Under the pieces are notes generated by a model, which saw only the letters and a program-made list of their open reading frames with translations, was not told the DNA's origin and ran no database searches. Of a stretch of DNA of 64,000 bases, positions 36,401 through 48,400 are shown one piece after another. Within the stretch, counting starts at the first letter, position 1. Each line of letters starts with the position of its first letter. Position numbers and translations under genes: made by a program. The stretch is from assembly GCA_963931925.1 (NCBI GenBank), contig OZ007569.1, positions 30,261,612-30,325,611 of the forward strand, read 5' to 3'. The DNA comes from Onchidella celtica (Eukaryota > Mollusca > Gastropoda > Systellommatophora > Onchidiidae).

Positions 36401-39400
36401 AATTGTGAAATCACGCCTCCTGCGCTGCATGGTCGGCTTGACCCACATACCCATGTTTACAAACATCCACCTAGAGAGATACCCCCTGCCCCCAATCCCT
36501 TAACACTGAAGTAATAAAAGCCGCGTCTTTAAAGTGCACTTACTCTAGTGTCAGAGATGCCACCCTACAAAAACAAAAATCTGAATCAGGCCGTCAAACA
36601 ATCTGAATCTGGGGGAAAAAATCTGAATCGGTGTGAACGATGATAAAAATGGTACCAGTTCTAAACTTGTATTTTTATGGGTTTTTTTTTTTGGCCACAA
36701 AGGATTAAGTTGAAAATCATCTTGAAAACTTACGTTAATCTTACAGTTCATTGCAACTATATCTTATTATCCGCCCTTTGTCTTGAGCTTGGTCAAAATT
36801 GAAAAAGAATCCTCTCCAGAAAAGCACTTGAGCCAAATTTTTCTTTGCTCTGGAGCTGTGTTCTTCCTACAATTATGTCAGACAAGAGCTGCCTTGACAT
36901 GTTAGGATTTGAGTGCCAAAATGCACAAATGCCATGCATAATGTTTGTCTATTCTGATTTCTGTGCTGAGCAGTGTTTTCCCACTCCGAATCTCATGTTT
37001 TAATTTGGCAGTTTGTGCCCATGCAACGTCAACCTTCTCCATGCTCATGGCTTGGATTTAAGAAATCTAGACCAAGACAAGTTTAAAATTGATTCCGCCT
37101 TCCATCATAATTGCCGCCGAATAAATTACTTTAGTCTTAATTAATACGTCTAGCCATAGATCTTGCTAGGTGTCATTCCTGCATTTCTTATTCAGTCAAT
37201 ACCAATCACTTAGATCTAGACTAAGGCGATGTCTAGCTAAGCGTAAGTTTGAAGGAAGAGATTACATCTAGAGGTCTAGCTAGGTTTAGAATTGATTCCT
37301 CCTTCTATTACAGTCGCAATATTTATAACACCTAGATTTAAGCAAGGTCGAATAGACAGATGTATGCAAGCAATTGTTTTGGAATCACCGCCATGCGAAA
37401 CAGTAAAAAGAATGTGTAAACAAGTAACGCATGCAGCAAGTGATCAAATTCCCAATCGGCGGAAAACAAGCAACAACAAAGTAGAACTAACGGTTTATTC
37501 ATAAAATGATTGCAATTTTGATATTCCGATTCGGTGCAGTTTGTAAAAGTTATAATTAAAAACTAGAACCCAGAAGAACGAAAACGGAAAAAAAAAAGCC
37601 AATGGCTGCCAGTAACAAATAATCAGAATACGCCTTGCTAATTGGAAAATCTGAATCACGCCCGTTTTTCAAATTGGAATGGGTGGCATCTCTGTGGTGT
37701 GTGCCTCAAATGGGACTCCTCCATGAATTATATATCATGATTTCCCAATTCACTCTCCCAATTTGAAAATTGCATGGAGCTTTGTCCCATCCCATTCAGA
37801 GCTCAATATGGAAAAAAAAATATGTGGACTTACATTTACAATGTTAAAATTAAAAAGTCAGACTGCCACTAAGTGCCAGTAATTTCATTCGGCATTTATC
37901 ATCCATGGCAACATCCAAAGCTCCTACCATAGCTAAATTCCAGTGCTGTTAGTTTTGAAAACTTACCTCCTTTATTTGTGAGAAAGGTCATATTTGTTGG
38001 GTCTAGTTCAAAGGCAGCATTATAATGACGTAAAGCCGTTTCAAAGTCTTTCTTCTTGTAGGCAGCATTGCCTTTTTCTTTCTCTTCTAGTGCCTGCAAA
38101 GAGAACAACATAAACAGTGTTGGGGAAACCGGAAAGAAGCTGTTCATGGATATGATACTCAAAAATCAAATTGATCTAGAATCTAGATTAGAGCCTAGTA
38201 TAATATAATTTAAGTAGTAAGTAGATCTAGTACAGCCTAGTAGTATGTTGGCCTAGATCTGGAACTACTGATTATTAATTAAGAGATCAGATAGGCCTAA
38301 TGAATAGGCTAAAAGTTGAAAATGAAATGTGGCCAACAAAAAAAAATAAAAAATCCCCAAAACCTGCACAATGCCCCCATTCACAAAAAGTTGGACTCTG
38401 GCTTGGGAGGAGACCTGGACCTGGAAATCTGTTGGTAGGGTACTTGCACAAGGCAGATTTCACAAAATGGAGTCCCTACATTTCCCTTTTTATCTCAAAA
38501 ACCAGAGGCAAAGCCCCTGCACATATTATATCAAATCAAAGCTTAAGTCCTGGGGATAATATTTATTATTTGTGAAACCTGCCACAATAAAGAAACGAAG
38601 TGTTTATCAGTCGATACTGTCGGATAAAATTTCCCCCAGAATTTTTTTTATCCGTCAACATTATAAATTCTGTATTTGCGAGTCACCTCCCCTGATCTGA
38701 ACCCTTTCTCAGTTTTCCTCCCTTGTTTCGTTCATCACGACGCAATCAACATTCGTATTGGGTGAGTGTTGAAAACAATATTGAAATTGGAGATTTATTG
38801 ATTAAATGGATACATACATATGAAGGTTCAAGTCTGATCAGTTGATAGGGGTTCTTGGTTTGGTCATGCTTATTTAACTAGTAACACTTTCCTCACAATT
38901 ACTCAGGGTCCTTAGTAGCGCAGTTGTTAGCATCTCTGCCCGTCAGTCAGGGAGCCGTGGTTCGATTCTCAGCACGGCACTTTTTTGTATCTACACCTGA
39001 CAATCGGGAGACAACGTATCTACACCTAACAATCGGGGGACAACGGTTCAATTCTCGGGCAAGGTAGACTAGGTTGGGTTTTTTTTTCCTTCTTTTCTTA
39101 TAAGTCTTTTTATCAGTAATCAATCTGGTAATTTTTTTTTTAAGGCTGTGTCTATACTCCGGTCCCGGACTGATGAATAGCCAAATGCCTATAATACTCC
39201 AGTCCCGGACTAATGCCAATGGCTACCCCAGCTCCTTTTTGCCTGATTACAAAACATTGAAAAATCATCATTTCCCCAGCTCCTTTTTGCCCCAAAACAA
39301 AACATTGAAAAATCATCATTTCCTCACTTTGTTACATTATGGAATATTATTCTCGTTACATAGGCCCAATGTAATACAGTATAAGATTTTAACTCTTTGT

Positions 39401-42400
39401 GTGCCATGAATTTTTCGACATTTGCCAAGACAAGAAAACAGTGGGGGGAGATGAATGAAGACTAACTACAGCAATATTTATGAATAGAAAGTCGATTCTT
39501 TCTTCACGAAACAAAATAGCCTAGAATTCCTGTGCACCGACACATCGGTGATTGGCACAAACGTGACCAGCGGAAGAACCGATATATCGGCTATTGGCAC
39601 ACTAAGAGTTAAGAAGCAGAAAACAAATATTTTGCTTCAAATGCTCATACATGTGTTGTTATCACCACTGTTTCTGTTTCTAAAGAAAGAACTGACTATT
39701 ATGATATGAACTGTCCTCAGAATTGTATAACTCTTTCATACTAACTTGTTCTGGCAGTATTGAACAATGTCAGACTTGCCTCTATGTGACTTGTGAAGCT
39801 GGTGAAATGGGAAGTCACGATATGACTTATGACTCACAATGCATTCATTGGACAAGTTTGATGTTGATGCAAAAGGAATTCCTTTGAATATTTTGCACTA
39901 AATGTCGACTCACGGCTTCATCCTCATGACTCATGAGTTGGATAGAAAAGACTTCCGATTAAAAATAAAATAAATCCATCCATTATCGCAAATCATGTTA
40001 GGCATAAAAGATGACAGGTGTAACTAATAGATCTAGAACTGAAGCCACTTCACAAGCCATGTCCATATTGTTCTTGAACTTTTTCTATTGTTTTACCAGC
40101 TCACGGGCTCTTGATTTCGATTTCTTACGTCACTGACACACCCGTACGCCTGAGCCTGGGCCTAGTTTATCGGTGATCGCCACAGACTAATAAATAACCA
40201 GACTGGAAACACAAGCTTCGGGCTGTGTCGTTTTTTACGGAAGTTAATGAAATGCGGCCGCATAACCAACGTGGCCGCCGCTCGGGAAATTCCGATTTTA
40301 GTTCTATCTGCATTAGAAATTTCTTTTTATTTGTCAAGATTGGTTGTACATGTATTGATAATGCATTGTCTTGCCTATCCTTTCATTTTATTATCTACAG
40401 CTGCCTTTTTTTTATTGTTATAAATTATGACCGTCTGGACTTTTAACGACCGCTGCATTGTTACAAGCGTCGGTCGCAACCGTAAATCTAATGTGGCGAA
40501 TGGTTCATGACCTTTCGCTGTTTTTGTGACGTCACACAATGGGATCATCCAGTCTGTTTAATTTATTAGTCTGTGGTGATCGCCAATTACGTTCAAGATT
40601 CTAAAAGACGGCCGACCTAGATCTACCGGGATTAAAACCGCCAAAGATGATTGTAAGCTGTGTAAAACTGAAAAAAAAAAAAACGTAACGGCGAATAAAA
40701 CGAAGCCTCTTCACAAAAATGATGTGTCCACTGTTCTTACCCACTGACCGCCATCGTTTACGATACGAGTGACCTACACGACGTGCTTACGTACTCGAGC
40801 TCGATGAACGGCCGAAGCGCGTGGACACGTGCGAAGGTGTATGCCGTGATAACTTATTATGCAACATTACTGTTGCTTGGTTGAGTGGGGCCGTGGCGGG
40901 GATACAAAAGTTTTCGCAAGTTCGGGCATACGCAGTACCCAACAGCACTATGCTGAGGCCCCCGAGAAACAAAACTCATCGGCATACGCAGTACGGCAGG
41001 ACACGGTACGGTAGGGCTGTGTTTACGGTTGCGCCCGTTGAATCGCTAGGTCCAGCGCTAATATTAGCGGTAGGCCTAGCCTAGATACAAAAACTACGGT
41101 TTTGTCTCCTCTAGAGTTATATGTTTTCTCCGTATAAATGGGGAAATTCTTCAAAAACGTAATTTTCACCACAAAAACGTATTAACGTACTGGAACCAAA
41201 AAAACGTAGTAAATACGTAAAATACGTACTGGATGGCAGCTATGTATTAGTCAATCTGACTACCGCCCATTGATACAAACTGATTGGACCCTCACGCCCC
41301 CCAGGTCCAACACACGAGATGAAGTCAGCGCAACACAATAATTAATACACGTCCACTCAAACGATACACGGAACAAGCGGGCCTTGACCGGACACAATGC
41401 GTGACCCTGTGACCCTTTGGTCACTTTTCGGTTCGCGTTACTGTCAGCGCGATGAAGAGCTGTTGATGTGTGTGAAGCCCTTGATCTAAAACTGCGAATC
41501 AGCGAGAACACGGCGCTGATACTAATAGGCGCAAAGTAGGCTGGTATAACTATTTAACTTTCCTTGTTCATTTAAAATGTGTGACAGCAGCAGTGTTTTG
41601 TTCTATAAGATGAAGATTATTTCCTAGTTATATCTGAATGTGGGAAAAATTCCCCAACAAGTCTGTAAAACACATCACAAACACCCAACGGACCATGGCT
41701 TTTGTGAATGTTTATTAATTGAGCCAATAAAATAGATCCTGTTGTCTCCCTTTCAATTCAACACAGCTAAGCTGAGTTTTCCTTTTTACGGAAATTGAAA
41801 CGGCCACGGAAACGTCAAAAACCCATCAAGTAGTGAAACAGAAAAACTACATATGTACGTGTACTTCATGGAGGTTTGACGGTTTTGTTTCCGTATACAT
41901 GAAAACAAGGCTTAAGCAATATTATGCCGTTGCTTGACTCGCACTGCTTACGACCTCCGTGGTTATAATAGAAGCGTCAGACCTACAGGCCTCAATCACG
42001 CTTGATATATATATGGGTCAGTGCCAAAAAGCTCCAATAGAAACATGGACAGAGGGACTGAAAAATGTACAACACACAAAGGGGAAAAGAGAGACATTCT
42101 GTGACACTTTAACCATCTTTGTTTTAGATTTTACAAGTTTTATGGCTGTAACTGTTCTTAATTTGGTGAAATGGGACGATTTTCACATGAAAGTGAAACG
42201 TGTCGGACATTACTGTGATGACAGAAAAGTAGCAATAAAGTCACTAATATGGCAAAGAATGCACATTTCACCTGTAATTGAGTGTTAAAATCATTACTGT
42301 TAGCCAAAAGTTTCAATGATGTATAAAAGAGTGCACTTAATGCACAAAAAATGCTGCTCTTTTGTAGTCACAGTAACGCCCGCCACAAAAGGCAAAATTA

Positions 42401-45400
42401 AAGTTTTTACAGTGTTGTTAATGAGGACAGATTTTATCATGCACTACCGCTCCTATCGAGACTTGATTTAAATTTACTAATTTTAGCGGTTAATTTGGAT
42501 TTATAATTGCTACTATAAAAATTAGATAACTTTATTTGTTTATTTTGTGTTGGACGTTACAGGATGACAAACATTGAAAAGTAATGTAATTCCCCATTTT
42601 TAAGTAAGTATTTAATGGTTAAATACAGTTGACAATACAATGGACATAATACTTCAGTTTGCATTGATAGCCGAGAGAATTTGGATGGGACTATAAAAAT
42701 TAGATGACTTTATTTCTTTATTTTGTGTTGGACGTTACAGGATGACAAACCATGAAAAGTAATGTAATTGCCCATTCTTAAGCAAATATTTACTTGTTAA
42801 ATATACAGTGACCATACAATGGACATAATACTTTAGTTAGCAACGGCAGCCAAGATAATTTGGATTTATTATTGGGACTACAAAAATTAGATGACTTTAT
42901 TTTTTTATTTTGTGCTGGACGTTACAGGATGACAAACCATGAAAAGTAATGTAAATCCCCATTTTTAAGCAAGTATGTAATTGTTAAATATACAGTGACA
43001 ATACAGTGGACATAGTACTTCAGTTAGCATTGACAGCCAAGATAATTTGAATTTAATTCCAGTAAAATCAAGGATAATGCCATCATGATTATAGAAACTC
43101 TAGTGATGGTGACCATTCACAGTGCCAGGTTTCTCATTTCTCATCCTATGTTCATTGCTGGGACTGGGAAAATGCATTTTTAGGGAACATGTTACAAATA
43201 AACTTATCAGAGCAAGAATCAGACAAAAAATACACCAAAAAAATGTTGGTCATTACAAACAGATAGAGGAATGTGTCGGACGTTACTATTAAATATAGTG
43301 TGACGACAAAAATTTCAATGTATCTGGAGATTTGTTGTTGCATTTCTTCATCTTGAAAACACCATCCTGTGCTCCCCATTTGAGGAGGACTACATACAAT
43401 GGATTAGGAGAACGAAACGACCGAGGAGACATGTTAGCATCTTTCTGCCATGCAAATGAAATGAGCATCACGACCACTCTCTTTAAACACCCGATGCGAA
43501 GAAGATACACAAGGATAAACCCTGGAGGCAATCTCCGAAACCAGATTGATTACATCCTGATTGACAAAAACTGGAAAACAACTGTGCTCAACTCAAAGAC
43601 AAGGCCAGGGGCAGACTGTGACACTGACCACATTTTAGTGACAGCAAAGCTGAGATTGAAAGCCTATAGGAAGAGCAAGCCAAAACCCACCACCAGATTT
43701 GACACGGACAAACTGAAATACCCTGAAATCAGCAATGCTTTTCAGATCGAAACAGAAAACCGTTTCTCAGCATTACTCAAGGAGTGGTCAGCTGAAGAAA
43801 GACACCCAGATACACTGTGGAAAGACATGAAAAGAATTTGGAGTGAAACAGCTGAATCGAAACTCGGGAAAAGAACGAGGAAAACTCCCAAACCATACAT
43901 CAGTGAAGAAGTGATAGAGCTTGCAAAAAGAAAGTGCAAAGCCAGAAAACTTAGTAAACAAGATGAATATCATGCACTGAAGAAGGAAATCCAAACAAAG
44001 ATCAGAAGAGACAAGAATGCATGGTTAGAAAGAGAGTGTGCAAACATAACAGAATGTAATACACAAAGAAAGTCAAAAGAAATGTTTGAACAAATAAGAA
44101 AAGTAAAAAAGAGGGATTTCCAACCACAGAACTTGAGTCTGAACAACAAAGAAGGCACAACACTGACAAACACAAAAGATGTGCTCTCAAGATGGCACGA
44201 ATACGGCAAGATGCTGTTTGCGGACAACATCAGACCAGACCCGAGGGACCTCCAACAACCAGACTCACAACAGATAGATAAAGAACCAGAACCTCTCTTG
44301 GAGGAAGTACAGGCTGCAATAAAACAAATAAAGAATGGAAAATCCCCTGGATTAGACAACATACCAGGTGAACTCCTGAAACATACCAGCGAATCAGGAA
44401 TAAAAGCACTCCACCAAATGATCTGCAAAATTTGGCAGACAAATGAATGGCCAACAGACTGGAAGCTACAAGAATTCGTCATGCTATACAAAAGCGGCAA
44501 TGTCAAAGACTGTGGAAATTATAGAACCATCGCCCTCATCAGTCACACCAGCAAAATCCTGCTCATCATCATACTCAACAGAATGAAATCTAAGGTAGAA
44601 GAGGAACTATCAGAATATCAAGCTGGTTACAGGACCAACAGAGGAACCGCTGACATGCTCTTCATACTACAAATAATGATTGAACAGATAAGAAGCAATG
44701 GAAACGAAGCCTTCATCACGTTCATAGACTACAGCAAAGCGTTCGACAGCGTTAAGCACCATCACCTGTTCGATATATAATGATTAAGATGGGATTCCCG
44801 AAACACCTTGTGACCCTCATCGCTGCACTATACCACGAACAAAAGGCAACGATTAGATGGAACAATGAGAACTGTCCATATTTCAACATCGAGAAAGGAG
44901 TCAGACAGGGTTGCATACTTTCACCTCATCTTTTCAATATTTATACTGAGCAGATCATGAGAAACGCAGACATAGAAGATATGGGAATAAAGATCGGAGG
45001 CCGAAACATCACAAACCTTCGCTACGCTGATGACACAGCTCTTATGTCAGATAACATCACCAGCATGAAAAGAGTGTTGCACAGAGTGGATGAAGCGGGC
45101 AAGACAGCAGGCCTACACCTAAATGCTAAGAAAACGAAAGTCATGCATACTGGAACAGGGCACCATGAACACCAGGAGATACTAGTAAACAAAACAGCAC
45201 TAGAAAAAGTGACTGATTTCAAATACCTAGGATCACATAAATCGCAAGATGGAAGCTGCTCAAAGGACATAAAAACAAAGATAGGAATGGCAAAACACAA
45301 AATGGTTCAACTAAACAACATTTGGAAGGATAGAGGCACACCAACGGACCTCAAAGTGAACATACTTAAGTGCTTGATCTGGCCAGTCCTACTATATGGT

Positions 45401-48400
45401 TGTGAAGCCTGGACACTCAAAAAGGCAGACATAACAAGATTGGAGGCAGCTGAAATGTGGCTTTACAGAAGGCTACTCAGAATAAGTTGGACAGAAAGGA
45501 GAACAAATACAAGCATCTTAGAACAGCTTGGCACCACCAGAAGAATAACACCTGAAATAAATAAAAGAAGACTTGCATACATCGGCCACGCGGCCCGAAA
45601 CAAAAGCACGGCCCTTATGATATCAATCCTTCAAGGAAAGACAGAAACAAAGAGAAAACAAGGAAGACCACCCATTACATATCACGATAACATCAAGAAA
45701 GTCAGCCAGCTGGAAATAAGTGAACTAACTAGGAAAGCTAAGGACAGGATTGGGTGGAGGAGATTTTGTCGTGACATCCACTGTAGCAGCTAACATCGAT
45801 GACGATGAAGCCGACAGGTGACAGGAGGTGACATACAAACTACAAAAACCTGTTTAGATGGACTGGGAAAATGAAATGACTGTATCCTTGCAATGTGGCT
45901 GGACGTTACAGTGTGACTACAAAATATATGATTCCTCAAACTTTCTTTGTGAAGCCTTTGCAGCTGAAAACTGACCAGCCAAAGGCAACAATTCCCATTA
46001 TTTGAAGGATAAGATGTTATTGGAACACATGGTTAACCTGCTATTACATTGAGGTATTTCACAGTAGGCTCTTATTTTTTCATCAAAAGCGTGACACCAC
46101 AAGTAACGTCCAGCCACTTTTTTTAAAACTATTATCACTTACTAAGCCCATGCAGAAACTTTTTTTGTTCAGTATTGTCATCTTGATTTATTACTCTAAA
46201 CAAAACATACCTGCCAGAATCCACAGATAAAACAAAATACCCTTTTATTTTGGTTTTTCTGAGGTCCCATACAATGTGTCCATTTTGAAAATGTAAAAAA
46301 TCAGTCATTTTCCAAAATCAAATTCAAATTCGAAGAAAACGAGAGAAACAACTGTGATCATCTTGCTCATGCAGGTTGTTGGATCAATTTTGAATAACCA
46401 TGCACAACGAAAACACAAATCGGAGCAAAAATGACTGAAATAACACGATCACAAAAAGGCATATGTGAAAAAGAGAGCTTTTTGGCATTGACCCATATAT
46501 ATATTCCCTTTATTGGACTGAATGAAGTGAAATCCGGCTATGCCGATGATATTGATGCCGGAAAACTAAAAAAAAAGTAGAACAATCTGAGGCCCACCCC
46601 CTTCAGGCCGTTATAAACTAAAGCATCTGCCATCGGGTTGATCTAGTACAATAATTAGTAGCCGTACAACGTGTATCGGTACAGGTCTAGGGGGAGCATG
46701 CTGGGACCATGACCTAGATTCTAGGTTTTTGCGTAACAGTAGAAACACGACGAATCAGTCCGCACAACACGTTCACCATACACATGGAACCAAGCAACCG
46801 GGTATTTCAAACGAACGTATCCATCGTCAATCGATAATCAAAGTTCGTAGATCTACCACTGCAGGAGAGTAAAGCATTAATTCTGGTGTAGGCCTGACAC
46901 ACGAGACGAAGTCAGCGCAACACATAATAGGGGCCTACACGTCCACTCAAACAGTACGCGGAACAAGCAGGTCTTGACCGGACACAATGCGTGACTCTTC
47001 GGTCACTTTTAGGTTCGTGTTCTTGTCAGCGCGATGAAGAGCTGTTGATGTATGTGAAGCTCTTGATCTAAAACTTCGAATCGGCCAGAACACGACGGTA
47101 ATACTAATAGGCGGAAAGTAGTCTGGTATCTCGAACGCACATTTATTTGCTCTTTTGTGTTTTGAATAACAGCTGTGTTGTTTTTTTTTTGGTTGTTGTT
47201 TTTCAATTCTTCACATCGCGAAACCGGAAAAAATTTTTTTGAGACATAGCGAAACCGGAAATCCAGTATATACTGGAGGTCTGGCACCCATGAGTCTGGG
47301 ACTGGAGTATGCATTTGGCTATTCGTCAGTCCGGGACCGCAGTATACTAATACAGCCACAGCCTTTTTAAATCCAACAACATTAGGAATAAATCCAGTTT
47401 GCTTGTTTGTTTGTTGTTGTTTGTTTTTTGTCATTAGTCAACACCAATACATGCGGACAAACCCAAGCTTTATCCGGCGATACTGTTGGCGGCCCAAGAT
47501 CTTCTGATAGTGTTGCCGCATAAACCCAAGTATCCGCCGATAGTCTTGCCGGATAAAGCTGGACAATATCTGCCAACATAATCGGTGGATAAATCTGGGC
47601 AGTATCCGCCGATAATGTTGACGGATAAGGGCAGCCATAAAAAAAAAGCTACCCTTATATAGATCTAGTTATTGGTCCAATGCGCCAGACCGACTGTGCA
47701 TACCAATCAACTTCCGGAATTGGGACCAATAAGGCCCAGCTAGGCAAAAGCTTATTTATTGGACTAATTGGGCAAACAAGCATTTTGGAAAAAAAAAAAG
47801 GGAATGACTAGATTTATATTACGGTCCTCCCAATGAAGAGCCAAATGGCTTGATACTCCGGTCCCGGACCAATGAAAAGCTGTCTTTCATCGCCAAGTTA
47901 AACTAGAGTAAGAAAGCGAACATTCGAATGGCGGCATGGATGTTGATCTAGATCTGCATGTTTTGTTGGACCTGGGGGGCATGAGGGTCTAGTCAGTTTG
48001 TATCAATGGGCGGTAGCCAGATTGACTAATCATGCGAAAAGGGGCTGGGGTAGCCATTGGCAATCGATGTACACACAAGTCCGGGACTGGAGTAGAGGCA
48101 TTGGGCTATTCGTCAGTCCAGGACCAGAGTATAGATATAATCTAGCCACAGCCAACAAAAAAATGACAGAACTGAAAAGTTTCTGCGAGATCTCCCCGAC
48201 CTCCAAACAACTTCGGCACAATGCTCTTTCACAGAATTTGATACTTCAAAAATAGAAATAAAAAGGAAGTGCTTTGTTTGACTGAGCATAAGAAAATAAT
48301 CCAATGAACCATAATAAATTAACGACTATCGTCGACTTCAGTCGGACCATCGTCACTGCCAGTGATTTCTTTGTCGTCGCTGGACAGGTAGGCTAGGGCT

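Larger units (their letters stand above)
42004..46504. mobile_element. Putative 4.5-kb DNA transposon with internal box repeats, carrying a nested RTE
   Basis: Inverted ends at 42004-42034 (TATATGGGTCAGTGCCAAAAA) and 46475-46504 (TTTTTGGCATTGACCCATATA). Eight boxes of the type GGACGTTACAGTGTGAC lie between: 42205, 42373 (inverted), 42552, 42730, 42917, 43278, 45901 and 46103 (inverted), on both sides of the RTE insertion. No transposase frame is evident. Target duplication not identified, so the ends are provisional. Confidence 0.5.

Noticed and set aside
38905-38985. Functional tRNA gene (Asp-like)
   Set aside because: The A and B boxes are good but the acceptor stem does not pair; it is better explained as a SINE head.
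40821-41084. 87-codon frame in a CpG-richer patch
   Set aside because: No recognisable domain, promoter or splice sites; the patch is flanked by mobile-element pieces.
41959-42288. 109-codon frame
   Set aside because: It spans the left inverted end of the putative 4.5-kb element and one of its boxes, so it is not a conserved gene.
42490-43058. CRISPR array
   Set aside because: Repeat units of about 180 bp in tandem without spacers, in a eukaryotic context.
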